Below, piece after piece: positions 16,607 to 25,720 of a DNA stretch of 33,807 nucleotides. This stretch comes from Verrucomicrobiota bacterium (lineage in GTDB: Bacteria > Bacteroidota > Bacteroidia > Flavobacteriales_E > Vicingaceae): assembly GCA_002713165.1 (NCBI GenBank), contig PAVT01000024.1:1-33807 (forward strand), read 5' to 3'. Below the pieces are notes generated by a model. That model saw nothing but the letters and a program-made list of their open reading frames with translations, was not told the DNA's origin and did not search any database. Made by a program: the position numbers and the translations under genes. How positions within the stretch are numbered: position 1 is the first letter of the stretch; each line of letters starts with the position of its first letter.

Positions 16607-19600
16607 TTATAAATCACTCTGCATTTCTCTATCAAAATCTCTCTTCTCTTTTTCAACACCAAACATATAGGTGAAAGGTTCTTCTCCTTTCGCATTTTGA
16701 TATTTACGGTCACTTCGTTTCATCTCCTTAATTTTGGTATTAAATTCTTCATTCGAAGAAATTACTTTCATCAATCCACGTCTGTAATTAAAATAATACC
16801 AATTATTTGCGTCCATTTTTAGGAGGACATCAACAACATCTCCACTTCTCTTCTTACTTATCATTACACCACCCTCTACGTATTTATTAACCTGTTCTTT
16901 GTTAAAATTGGTAATCCCTATTTTCCCGAAAGACTTAAACGCTTCTATATCTTCATTCCACCTCATTTTTAATTCACTCAAAACCATTATTTTATCTAGT
17001 TCGTCAGGCAAACGTTTTATTTTGCCATTCAAGCTCAATTGTGAGATTATTTCATCTGCCTCTTCCTGTCCAACAATTTCACGCAATCCCTTTTCGTAAG
17101 AAGGTTTACTGAAATCAAAGCCTTGAAGGTTTATATTTTCATTAAAATCATCTGCCATTCGTTTGATCAAACTCTTTTCGAAAAAGAAGTCAATGGCCAT
17201 CATAACGTCCAATACGGCTGTGTTGTCCTTTAATGTGTGCGCAATGCTACCCGCGGCATCGAATTTCACGTTTCCAGTGCGGGCTCCCATGTCTATCAAT
17301 CCTTCTCCATACACCTTGCAATTATTGACATCAAGACTTAAATAATTGCCTGGAAGGGTGTTTTCCGCAATTTTTTCCTTGCTTGAAATGCGGTATTCTT
17401 TTGCATTCTCATTATAATTGACAAATCCGTAAGCTGGCAGCAATTTCACATCACTGTAATTCGTGCGTGGAGAGAGAAAGGCAGAATAAAAAAAGATGGA
17501 ATCGACATTCATGCTTATACTCGATGATAGAAATGCATCATTTCTATCTTTTAAATTGGTATCAACTGGAATAAAAATTTTATCTGGATCAATTTCAGCT
17601 TCAAATTTTATCCAAGGACGTGGTATACTTTCACAATTATGATTGATCTGTGTCGCGCCATCAAAGACTAAATTCTCTTTGCTTCCATAAAGTTTCACCC
17701 CTCCTTCAAATGCAAATTGAGGACTTAGTGTAAAGGTGACCGTGTCAGAAATATCGCCCACTCCAATGGTTTGTCCTGTTGTGTCTACACTGATGGAATG
17801 TAAATAGATCGTTTGTTTATTTTGCGCTTGATCGATATAATCTATATTTCCAGCAGACGTATAATTTTTTCTGCCAAAAATGTTTGTGTTTGCGTTGTAC
17901 ACTGTATGAAATTCAGTAACACTGTTAGCCACAATTTTAGAATCAACCAAGGGATCCATCTTCGCTTTCTTTTTAATCGTTACTAAGCCACTATCAGGAT
18001 AGACTTTAGCATCTGCAGAATTGATAAAAAGGACATCTCTTGCTTTAATGACGTGCCTTCTTGAATCATACCTTGCCAAGGGTGAATAGAAAAACAAGCT
18101 GTCTTGATCTGGATGCGTAGAAATAAATTTTGACCCTTCTAATTTCACATCCGCTGCAATGCTTCTGGAGGAGGAACTGCTTAAATCAATGGCGCCATTA
18201 TCCATGTACCATTTAAACTCCTCCATAAAGCAGAGGTATTGATTGATCGGAAACTCAATAGGTTCGGCTCTTCCATTGGCTTTGAATTTAGCAAATCGAC
18301 CTTTGTAGTCGACATGTGCATTTACGTCTTTTGTTTTTAGGGCAAATCCGCTTGTGTTTTCATCCTTTAATTGAAAATCTGCAGTGTCGGCATCAAAGAC
18401 AATTTCTTTAAAGACAAACTGATTTGACATAAGATCTGCTCGCTCAAAATGATAGGTTCCATCTCCTATCATTTGCGAAGGGGTATATGTAGTAGTTCCT
18501 TCAAAATTGGCCTTGTTGTCATACATGATCATACCTGATGATTGGGTGGTTGCGTACATTTCGTCCTCTCTTGGCAGCCACTTCATCTTCGTTCCTTCTG
18601 CTTTCACAGGAGGATATTGAATACCCCCTCCTTGTTTCTCAACAAAATACTGATCAGCAGTAGTTTGCATTGAATCTGGAAAAAATATAAAATCCTTCGA
18701 GTAGGTAGTTGAAGTGATGTACTTCAATTCACCATCCCCACGGAGTCCATTGTGGCTGAGTCGAATTTCGTTGGTAAACACTCCTTTGCCTCCATACATA
18801 GGGTAGCCATTTGGAGGTGTTTTACGTTTAAATCCTAATGAAAAATCTTCCTGTAATCTTAATGTTTCTCTAAACTCCGGAAAAATATTCGCTGAAGTAA
18901 AGGTTCCATCAAAAGCCAGTTGCTCATTAGAGAAATTGTCTAAACTATCAATGGTAAATGGATCTACTTGAAAGTAAAAATTGTCTTTTTTATATACCCC
19001 GTTTAAAATCTCTTTGCTGTTGTAAAACACATAACTCTGGTCAACACTATTAAATATAGGGTATTGAGGGAAGTCTTTCAATCCTGACTTGTTTGAGAAA
19101 TGATCAATTAGCAAGTCTCCTTTAACATCTTGGATCACTGTTTTCACAGGTTTCAACACTGGCCTGCCTTCTCTGTCCTCTTCCCCACTTTCTGCTTTGA
19201 TGCTCAATGAGTCCACATTGATCAAATCAATTTTAAAATTGTTGTAATCAAACTTGAATTCTTTTCCATAAAAATCAAATCGTCCCGCTTTCACCGTTCC
19301 TCCAAATTCAAAATTCCTGTCTTTTTTCATCTTGATCTGACCAGCTGATGGAAGTATAACCACCTTCTGGGAATCACTTAATACAATGCCACGAATGCCG
19401 TTGATGGAAAGGTCATAATTCAACAGATTTATCTTCGCGTTGGCGCTTCCTTCGATGTTTGAATAAATATTGATCACATCATAATCGACCTTTTTGGCTG
19501 CAGCATCCACATAGTCGAATAATTTTTGCTTCACAGTAAAGGTTCCTTCATCAAAATCAAAATCCAAAAAGCCCATGGTGCTGAAGCGTATGATTAAGTT

Positions 19601-21049
19601 CTGAGCTGCCGAGGGTGAAATGTTCATGAAATGCGTCATATGTTGAACATCTAATTTTCTTTGCTCATATTTATCTACCATTTTGCGAATGGTATATAAG
19701 GGATTAACGTCTGCCATTCCACCAATCTGGAAATACAATTCTTCTTTAAAGTAATCTTTGGAGGTAAATCGCGCGTCTGTTTTTGTTCCTCCCAATAGGT
19801 TAGTTAGTGTAATGATGGGTTCATCGGTTTTCCAATTGAGAACCTCAAAATCCATGTCAATGTTGTGGTAAGAATTGGTGTAAGGGGTTATCGCCACACC
19901 TTCATTTGCTTTATATAATGTAACTAACTTATCTGGAACTAAATATTTAAAATCGAGGCCTGGGTGGGTAATAGAGTCTTGTTCAAAATAGATGCTAATC
20001 GATGCTTTAGTTGATATAATACGGTCGGTGCGAATAGAGAAACTTTCAGAAGCTGCCTTCAAAAACAAGGTATCTCCACTAATAAACTCAATAAATGCAT
20101 CTTGTTTTTCATTACCTCTTCCTAACAATTTAGCTCCCACCATAGAAAACCCTCCATCAAAATTGACGTTTGGGGAAATGTTTTCAATCCGAATACGCTT
20201 ATTGTAAGAGTCAAAACGAGGATAAGTAGATTTCTCTGCCTTTACATTCGCGAGAATTTTATCCGTCAGGGTACCTTTTAATGGTCGATTCAGGTAGAAA
20301 GAATTGTAAAAATTAACAGAGTCTGCAGTGTAACTGTAAGTTCTTGTCTCTAATTCATAGCTGGATAGCTCAGCATATACTTCATCGGCCAAAAGACCTG
20401 CCTTTTGCCAATTCACCGTACCTCCTTCGCCTTTCCATACTCCTATCGTAGGATAATACACCCCTTTGGTGTTCCATATCTTCATACTGTCGCGTTTTGC
20501 GAAACAGATCAAATCCAATTGATCAAAAGTGATTTTTGGCAGGCTATCATATCCAAATTTATAATCCTTGTTACTCGAGCCCCATGTTGTTGAAGCAGAC
20601 TTATAAATGGCATTGTCAACAAACAATGAATTGCAGAAGTCTAAAAACTCAGTGAAATCTCTTTTTTTACGTTGATCTAGTAACTTTAGAATAATACTTT
20701 GCCATTCCTGATAACTTTCTTTTGTTTGATTTGGATCTGTCACAAAACTACCCACAGTAAAGAGGTAATTTCTAAAGTCAGGAAATGCCCTAAATTTTTT
20801 CTTGAGCATAATGTTGCTCACATTGTAAACACCTTTTCTTTGATCTTCGGTAAAGTAGCCACCGTACCAAACCTTTTCAAATTCTTTCATGAAAGGTTTC
20901 CCTTCCTTTCGTGCCTCCTCAAGAAAGGTTCTCATCGTCTCAAAATAAGCAATTGAATCCGTCGGAAACTCTTTCAGTCGTTGAGCTTGAGAAAGATTTG
21001 CAAAGAAAAGCAGTGCAACTAGAAATACAGGAACTAAAAACTTATGCAT
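16607..21049 (-). CDS. Giant exported beta-rich protein of unknown function (1480 aa)
   Basis: I do not recognise a named family. A signal peptide is clear (MHKFLVPVFLVALLFFANLS, then QAQ). The first ~200 residues are mixed helical (FLEEARKEGKPFMKEFEKVW). From about 230 to 1330 the protein is a long series of short beta strands with recurring phrases such as 'F.G..', 'FDG' and 'L.AD..' (VNFDGGFSMVGAKLLGRG, FEFGGTVKAGRFDFYGKEF, LAFDGTFTSANIFPEF, FAFEGGVKLYGS). This suggests a repetitive beta-helix or beta-taco fold like those of AsmA/LptA-type lipid-handling proteins, though that likeness is only structural impression. The C-terminus is helical and charged. No T9SS tail, lipobox or membrane anchor is seen, so periplasmic or peripheral outer-membrane placement is likely. 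It follows prmA by 72 bp. Confidence 0.7.
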   Translation of the reverse strand: MHKFLVPVFLVALLFFANLSQAQRLKEFPTDSIAYFETMRTFLEEARKEGKPFMKEFEKVWYGGYFTEDQRKGVYNVSNIMLKKKFRAFPDFRNYLFTVGSFVTDPNQTKESYQEWQSIILKLLDQRKKRDFTEFLDFCNSLFVDNAIYKSASTTWGSSNKDYKFGYDSLPKITFDQLDLICFAKRDSMKIWNTKGVYYPTIGVWKGEGGTVNWQKAGLLADEVYAELSSYELETRTYSYTADSVNFYNSFYLNRPLKGTLTDKILANVKAEKSTYPRFDSYNKRIRIENISPNVNFDGGFSMVGAKLLGRGNEKQDAFIEFISGDTLFLKAASESFSIRTDRIISTKASISIYFEQDSITHPGLDFKYLVPDKLVTLYKANEGVAITPYTNSYHNIDMDFEVLNWKTDEPIITLTNLLGGTKTDARFTSKDYFKEELYFQIGGMADVNPLYTIRKMVDKYEQRKLDVQHMTHFMNISPSAAQNLIIRFSTMGFLDFDFDEGTFTVKQKLFDYVDAAAKKVDYDVINIYSNIEGSANAKINLLNYDLSINGIRGIVLSDSQKVVILPSAGQIKMKKDRNFEFGGTVKAGRFDFYGKEFKFDYNNFKIDLINVDSLSIKAESGEEDREGRPVLKPVKTVIQDVKGDLLIDHFSNKSGLKDFPQYPIFNSVDQSYVFYNSKEILNGVYKKDNFYFQVDPFTIDSLDNFSNEQLAFDGTFTSANIFPEFRETLRLQEDFSLGFKRKTPPNGYPMYGGKGVFTNEIRLSHNGLRGDGELKYITSTTYSKDFIFFPDSMQTTADQYFVEKQGGGIQYPPVKAEGTKMKWLPREDEMYATTQSSGMIMYDNKANFEGTTTYTPSQMIGDGTYHFERADLMSNQFVFKEIVFDADTADFQLKDENTSGFALKTKDVNAHVDYKGRFAKFKANGRAEPIEFPINQYLCFMEEFKWYMDNGAIDLSSSSSRSIAADVKLEGSKFISTHPDQDSLFFYSPLARYDSRRHVIKARDVLFINSADAKVYPDSGLVTIKKKAKMDPLVDSKIVANSVTEFHTVYNANTNIFGRKNYTSAGNIDYIDQAQNKQTIYLHSISVDTTGQTIGVGDISDTVTFTLSPQFAFEGGVKLYGSKENLVFDGATQINHNCESIPRPWIKFEAEIDPDKIFIPVDTNLKDRNDAFLSSSISMNVDSIFFYSAFLSPRTNYSDVKLLPAYGFVNYNENAKEYRISSKEKIAENTLPGNYLSLDVNNCKVYGEGLIDMGARTGNVKFDAAGSIAHTLKDNTAVLDVMMAIDFFFEKSLIKRMADDFNENINLQGFDFSKPSYEKGLREIVGQEEADEIISQLSLNGKIKRLPDELDKIMVLSELKMRWNEDIEAFKSFGKIGITNFNKEQVNKYVEGGVMISKKRSGDVVDVLLKMDANNWYYFNYRRGLMKVISSNEEFNTKIKEMKRSDRKYQNAKGEEPFTYMFGVEKEKRDFDREMQSDL

Positions 21050-21121
21050 GAGGAAGGATTGTTTTGTAAATTAAGCAATTTTGAGTCTTTTATCAAAACC
21101 TGTTCCATACTTCAGGCATGA

Positions 21122-21970
21122 TTAGAATCCAACAATCTTTAAAAAGGATTTTGCCATCCAATTTTCTGTGCTTAGCGCATTGCCTTCAAGACATTGTTGA
21201 TTGATCTCATCCATCGAATTCAACTCTTTTTCATCCTCAGGCAAGAATCCACTCAATATTAGTAGACCTTGCTTGTTTAAGAATTTTAAATATTCGGGAA
21301 CATCGGCCATCAATACGTTTTTATTGATGTTCGCCAAAACTATGTCGTACTGAAGATTCACCAATCTGAGAAAAGAAACATCTCCTTGGTGAACATTGAC
21401 CTTTGCATTATTTCTAGTGATGTTTTCTAAAATATTTTCAAAAGCCCAATCATCAATGTCAACAGCATCAACCCATTCAGCGCCCATCTTATTTGCCAAG
21501 ATGCTCAAGACACCGGTGCCACTTCCCATATCAAGCACTTTTTTATTCTTGAAATCAATCGAACGCATTAAGCGAATCATCAATTGCGTCGTATCATGGT
21601 GGCCTGTCCCAAACGACATTTTGGGTTCGATGTTCAGAGTGTATTCAAATCCATCTTTTTGTTGATGAAAAGGAGCCGTAATTTGACAAAATTTATCAAT
21701 GTAAATGGGTTCGTAATTTGACTCCCATTCCTTGTTCCAATTACGGTTCTCAAGCCGAAGTACAGTAAATTCATAGTCCTTCAAAAAAGAAATTGATTGA
21801 TGAAAAGCTGACCAATCCTTCTCATGAAAAATTTCCTCCGAAATAAAAGCATTTAAATGCGTTTCTTCTTCTTCGAAACTATCAAAGCCATAATTACTTA
21901 AAAGTGCAACAAGTATGTCTGTTTCCCCTTCTTTTCCAACGAGGGTATGTCGAATATTGAAGTATCTCAT
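21122..21970 (-). CDS. prmA: Ribosomal protein L11 methyltransferase
   Basis: PrmA is the SAM-dependent enzyme that trimethylates ribosomal protein L11. The SAM-binding core is plain: LDMGSGTGVLSILANKMG, the acidic strand AVDIDDWA, and YDIVLANINKNVL, which carries the N-I/P-N type catalytic loop. The upstream NIEPKMSFGTGHHDTTQLM is the PrmA family signature. The N-terminal ~110 residues form the substrate-recognition domain. I start at the ATG at 21970 (282 aa); the TTG one codon earlier would only add a Met. That ATG shares one base with the tpiA stop (TGATG), so translation is coupled to tpiA. Confidence 0.96.
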   Translation of the reverse strand: MRYFNIRHTLVGKEGETDILVALLSNYGFDSFEEEETHLNAFISEEIFHEKDWSAFHQSISFLKDYEFTVLRLENRNWNKEWESNYEPIYIDKFCQITAPFHQQKDGFEYTLNIEPKMSFGTGHHDTTQLMIRLMRSIDFKNKKVLDMGSGTGVLSILANKMGAEWVDAVDIDDWAFENILENITRNNAKVNVHQGDVSFLRLVNLQYDIVLANINKNVLMADVPEYLKFLNKQGLLILSGFLPEDEKELNSMDEINQQCLEGNALSTENWMAKSFLKIVGF

Positions 21971-22725
21971 CAATCAATAGCAGATATAATGTATGCGAAG
22001 TCTTCAGCATTTAAGGAGGCTCCTCCAATTAACCCCCCATCAACATCTTTTTGACTGAATAATTCTTTGGCATTTTTTGGATTGCAGCTCCCGCCATACA
22101 GGAGTGATGTATTTTGGGCAATCTCATTGCCAAATTTGTCCTGCAATAGACTTCTGATGTAAGCATGCATTTCTTGCGCCTGTGCTGATGATGCGGTTTT
22201 CCCGGTACCAATGGCCCATACTGGTTCGTAAGCCACAACTGTATTTTCGACCTGTGCATTGCTCTTCTCAAACAACACACTCAATTGTTGTTTGATCAGT
22301 TCAAAGTGGCTTCCGTTTTCCCTATGTTCCAAGTGCTCTCCTAAACAATAAATGGGGCGTATACCAGCATGATAAAGTGCATCTAATTTCTTGGAAAGCA
22401 CCTCGTGATTTTCATGATTATAAGTTCTTCGTTCTGAATGGCCAACCAAGCAAAAGTTTACATTTAGAGAGGCCAACATAGTTGCAGACACCTCTCCGGT
22501 AAAGGCACCGCTCTCCATAGGATGATTGTTCTGGGCACCAATTTTTATTTCAGATTCTTGCAGCAAATCAATTAAAGTGCTCAGGTGAATGAACGATGGA
22601 AATAGAATTACTTCTATAGCATCATTGATTACGATATCCTTTTTCAATAGGTCTTGGACAAGGGTTTCTCCTTGATGTATGTCTAAATTCATCTTCCAAT
22701 TCCCTGCTACAATTTTCTTTCTCAT
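21970..22725 (-). CDS. tpiA: Triosephosphate isomerase
   Basis: TIM interconverts dihydroxyacetone phosphate and glyceraldehyde 3-phosphate in glycolysis. The 251-residue length is standard. All catalytic landmarks are present: GNWKMN with the electrophilic Lys near the N-terminus, VGHSERR with the catalytic His, YEPVWAIGTGKTAS with the base Glu and the mobile loop, and the phosphate-binding LYGGSCNPKN and DGGLIGGASL. The start is an ATG 6 bp after the OppB-type permease stop, and the gene runs into prmA with a 1-base overlap, so it lies inside a tight operon. Confidence 0.98.
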   Translation of the reverse strand: MRKKIVAGNWKMNLDIHQGETLVQDLLKKDIVINDAIEVILFPSFIHLSTLIDLLQESEIKIGAQNNHPMESGAFTGEVSATMLASLNVNFCLVGHSERRTYNHENHEVLSKKLDALYHAGIRPIYCLGEHLEHRENGSHFELIKQQLSVLFEKSNAQVENTVVAYEPVWAIGTGKTASSAQAQEMHAYIRSLLQDKFGNEIAQNTSLLYGGSCNPKNAKELFSQKDVDGGLIGGASLNAEDFAYIISAID

Positions 22726-22731
22726 ATTGAA

Positions 22732-23805
22732 TTATTTAAGGCTTACTCTAGGGTCAATAATTCCGTAAAGGATATCCACCAATATATTTATAAACACAAA
22801 AATAAGGGCAATTACTAAAACTGCTCCCATGACAATAGGCAAGTCGTATTTTTCAAGCGCATTTACAATCTCCCACCCAATGCCTTTCCATGAAAAGATG
22901 ATTTCTACAAAAACTGCTCCTGCCATTAAGCTAGCAAACATCCCAGAGACTGCAGTAATGACTGGATTAAGGGCATTCTTCAATGCATGCTTCATAACAC
23001 TTACTCTAAATTGCAATCCTTTTGCGCGTGCAGTACGCATGTAATCCATTGAAAGCACTTCCAAAAATGCATTCCTACTTAATTGCAATACTACAGCAAG
23101 CGGACGTATTCCCAATGTAACTGCGGGCAAAAGTAGGTTTTTCCATTGTATGTATTCTCCTTTCCCTAAGTCATCTACCTCATATAAACTCCCACTCATA
23201 GGCAATCCAGTAAAATCAGCTAAAACGAAACCAAACAACCATGCAAACAAAACACCCACAAAAAAAGAAGGCAATGCCATGCCAAGAGTTGCAACGAACA
23301 ACAATATTTTATCAAGCCAACTGTCTTTTTTGAATGCTGCGACAATCCCCATAAGAACGCCAATAATTGTGGAAATGAAAATAGATGCAAGTGCCAAGAT
23401 TGCAGTTTCCGGCAAACTTTCATTCAAAATCTCTGCAACCTCTTTCTTCGATTGATAAGACTTTCGAAGGTAGGGCATCTTTAACGAAAGCGAATACTCT
23501 CCTATATCAAATGCTTCAATTCCTTTGTATTTATTGGTGGAAAAATATATTGCGCTGTGTGGGTCAGCGTGGTGAATGGACAAAGGCAATAAATCGTTTA
23601 TGTAGAGGGCATACTGGTACAATAGACTTTTGTCAAGACCTAATTCGTGATTAATCTCATCAATTGCTTCTTGGTCGGCCCTTTGTCCTAGCATCATCCT
23701 AGCAGGATCCCCTGGAAGAATATTGAAAATAAAAAAGACAAGTGTGATGACTCCCCATAGAACAAGAAGCCCATAAAATATTCTACGAATGATAAAAGAA
23801 ATCAA
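22732..23805 (-). CDS. OppB/DppB-type ABC transporter permease, without partner subunits
   Basis: This 357-residue inner-membrane permease has the N-terminal FIIRRIFYGLLVLWGVITLV span and ILPGDPARMMLG, both typical of the OppB/DppB branch of peptide/nickel importers. A ~60-residue periplasmic insert precedes the main membrane block. The EAA loop that contacts the ATPase is recognisable (DYMRTARAKGLQFRVSVMKH). It appears to start at a TTG at 23805, since no ATG lies near the conserved N-terminus; TTGA overlaps the stop of the DoxX gene. No oppC, ATPase or binding-protein gene is present in the window, so its partners must be encoded elsewhere. Its substrate is unknown. Confidence 0.92.
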   Translation of the reverse strand: MISFIIRRIFYGLLVLWGVITLVFFIFNILPGDPARMMLGQRADQEAIDEINHELGLDKSLLYQYALYINDLLPLSIHHADPHSAIYFSTNKYKGIEAFDIGEYSLSLKMPYLRKSYQSKKEVAEILNESLPETAILALASIFISTIIGVLMGIVAAFKKDSWLDKILLFVATLGMALPSFFVGVLFAWLFGFVLADFTGLPMSGSLYEVDDLGKGEYIQWKNLLLPAVTLGIRPLAVVLQLSRNAFLEVLSMDYMRTARAKGLQFRVSVMKHALKNALNPVITAVSGMFASLMAGAVFVEIIFSWKGIGWEIVNALEKYDLPIVMGAVLVIALIFVFINILVDILYGIIDPRVSLK

Positions 23806-25085
23806 CGTGGAGACAATAATTTGACAATTTCCTCTGCTGAAGGAAGATCATTAATGTGCCACTTTCCTTTTACGACACCTCGGTCAATGAAAATTAAGCC
23901 CGGATTTGATCTCACTATGGTTTTTAACACAATGCCATCCACTGTCATAAATGGAAATTCTAAACCATGTTCCAATCTAAAGGCGTTGTTCTCCTCATTG
24001 TTAGCTGAAGACATCCCGCCAATTCTCATTTTTGCATTTTTTAACTCTTTGTAAAGACTTACAATCCCCTCAAGTTTATCGATCTCTGTCTTACTAAAAT
24101 CGTACATTATGACTAGTAATACATTGGGTTCTCCCAGAACTCTTTCAGTAATGTCCTCGCCATTGGGCGCTAAGATGGAGAGGTCAGTTATTTTAGGTTC
24201 ATCTCCTTCTTGAATCAATTTGCTGTCGGTACTTACCCATTCCCAATCTTTGTCTTTCCATATTTGAGAAGCAGTGTATTCTTCATCATTGAAACTTTTT
24301 TCCTCTCCGGTTTGAGTGTTTTTGTAGGTAAGTCGATTCTCATAAATTGCAGGCTTTGCATTGAGCGGTAAAACCATTTGTTCTGGAATGCTTTTCCCAA
24401 TGGCATAAGGTCTAAAATCTTTGAAAGGCAAATGATTAATTGACCAAATACAGAGGTATAGGGAATAAGCCAAACTAATGACCATTGCTACTGGTGCTGC
24501 AAAGTCCTTCTTCTTATAAAGCCATTTGACCAAGACAGCCAGCCACAATAAAATAAGCACTTGTACTTCCATATCCCATTCAAGCATGTTCGCGAGTACG
24601 AACATTGCACCTGTAGATATGATAAAAACGTACATCAATGACATTATATCTTTCCAGGGCTCTATCTCTTTTCTTTTAACAAAAATGACGCCTATAAGCC
24701 CCAATAGAATTAAATCCTTATAGAAGGATTGCCACGGGGTCAATGGAATTGCATCTCCAAAGCATCCGCAAGAACGGACAATTTCAAAAATGGCAGAAGC
24801 TCCAGTCAATATTGTAAAAAATACAATCATGAGTAACAAGGACCAAGAAACCAACTTCATTTTATACCCCACTAAAACGGCTACTCCTAATACTATTTCT
24901 ACAATACACAATATGGCCGCCAGGGGAACTAAAATGTCATCCAAAAATGACCAGTGCATGCCAAACTCATGAAAGTATTCTTCCAATTTGTAAGAAAATC
25001 CCAAGGGATCATTGGCTTTGACTACTCCTGAGAAAATAAATAAATTTCCTACGAAAAGGCGCGAAAAGTGTAAAAGGTATTTCAT
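23802..25085 (-). CDS. BT_3928-type DoxX/MauE membrane protein with thioredoxin-like tail
   Basis: The 427-residue protein starts with four DoxX/MauE-type spans (RLFVGNLFIFSGVVKANDP; CGCFGDAIPLTPWQ, whose Cys pair is typical of MauE-like redox membrane proteins). Further hydrophobic segments follow to about residue 220. The C-terminal ~190 residues look like a thioredoxin fold (NVLLVIMYDFSKTEIDKLEG, FPFMTVDG, NPGLIFIDRGVV) but with no CxxC at the active-site position. Bacteroidota genomes commonly carry this protein next to tpiA and DUF1599, as here. Family knowledge points to a redox-linked membrane role, not experimentally clear to me. It overlaps the permease start by 4 bp. Confidence 0.88.
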   Translation of the reverse strand: MKYLLHFSRLFVGNLFIFSGVVKANDPLGFSYKLEEYFHEFGMHWSFLDDILVPLAAILCIVEIVLGVAVLVGYKMKLVSWSLLLMIVFFTILTGASAIFEIVRSCGCFGDAIPLTPWQSFYKDLILLGLIGVIFVKRKEIEPWKDIMSLMYVFIISTGAMFVLANMLEWDMEVQVLILLWLAVLVKWLYKKKDFAAPVAMVISLAYSLYLCIWSINHLPFKDFRPYAIGKSIPEQMVLPLNAKPAIYENRLTYKNTQTGEEKSFNDEEYTASQIWKDKDWEWVSTDSKLIQEGDEPKITDLSILAPNGEDITERVLGEPNVLLVIMYDFSKTEIDKLEGIVSLYKELKNAKMRIGGMSSANNEENNAFRLEHGLEFPFMTVDGIVLKTIVRSNPGLIFIDRGVVKGKWHINDLPSAEEIVKLLSPR

Positions 25086-25101
25086 TTAAATAAGCTTTGT
25101 T

Positions 25102-25109
25102 CAAAAATA
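25102..25109 (-). promoter_or_regulatory. Bacteroidota -7 element upstream of the DoxX-permease-tpiA-prmA genes
   Basis: Read on the - strand this is TATTTTTG, an exact fit to TAnnTTTG, ending 16 bp before the ATG at 25085 in the 61 bp gap after DUF1599. A TTTG lies further upstream, but only 10 bp away instead of the usual ~19, so the -33 element is not convincing. Confidence 0.4.
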
Positions 25110-25146
25110 ACTAACAACGCAAAAAAAGGTTCGTCTTTAACAAGCA

Positions 25147-25698
25147 TTAACGCTCATTTGCTGCTTCATGTAATTTGATTAATGCAAAAACTGCATAATT
25201 GAGCATATCCATATAATTGGCATCTATTCCTTCAGAAATTAAAGTTTTACCATCGTTTTCCTCTATCTGACGAATTCTTAGGAGTTTTTGTAAAATTAAA
25301 TCCGTCAATGAAGAAACACGCATTTCACGCCAAGCTTCGTCATAATCATGGTTTTTATTTTCCATCAAACCTTTAGAAGTACTCACAAAATGCTCATATC
25401 GATCCATCACTTTCTTTTGTGGTGCTTTGGCTTCTTCTCCAGTGCCCCAATCCAATTGAATCAAAGCCATCACTGAATAATTAACAATGCCGATAAATTC
25501 ACTCAGGATGCCTTCTTCTACTTTACTTGCCCCTTTTTCTTGAATACTTCTTATTCTTTTGGCCTTGATGTATATTTGATCAGTCAATGAGCTTGTGCGT
25601 AGGATTCGCCAAGCAGTGCCATAATCCATCATTTTTTTTTCAAATATCTCACGACATTGATCAATCGCCTGGTCATATTGAGCAGAAGTTTTCGACAT
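25147..25698 (-). CDS. DUF1599 protein with two tandem copies of the domain
   Basis: The 183-residue protein consists of two related ~85-residue halves. In the first, KMMDYGTAWRILRTSSLTDQ is followed by KAKRIRSIQE and FIGIVNYSVMALIQL. In the second, NHDYDEAWREMRVSSLTDLI is followed by KLLRIRQIEE and YMDMLNYAVFALIKL. This is the DUF1599 pattern, which I recall as also named nucleotide modification-associated domain 1. The Asp/Glu-rich helical layout recalls all-alpha nucleotide pyrophosphohydrolases, though function is not established. There is no signal peptide, so it is cytoplasmic. It is divergent from folP over a 22 bp spacer. Confidence 0.9.
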   Translation of the reverse strand: MSKTSAQYDQAIDQCREIFEKKMMDYGTAWRILRTSSLTDQIYIKAKRIRSIQEKGASKVEEGILSEFIGIVNYSVMALIQLDWGTGEEAKAPQKKVMDRYEHFVSTSKGLMENKNHDYDEAWREMRVSSLTDLILQKLLRIRQIEENDGKTLISEGIDANYMDMLNYAVFALIKLHEAANER

Positions 25699-25708
25699 GC
25701 TTTTCTAC

Positions 25709-25716
25709 TAAATTTG
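25709..25716 (+). promoter_or_regulatory. Bacteroidota -7 element immediately before folP
   Basis: TAAATTTG exactly fits TAnnTTTG and sits only 4 bp before the folP ATG, inside the 22 bp divergent spacer. If used, transcription would begin at or near the start codon, giving a leaderless or nearly leaderless folP-cdaA mRNA. The -33 candidate (TTTT/TTTC near 25689) would lie inside the DUF1599 start region. Confidence 0.35.
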
Positions 25717-25720
25717 ATTT

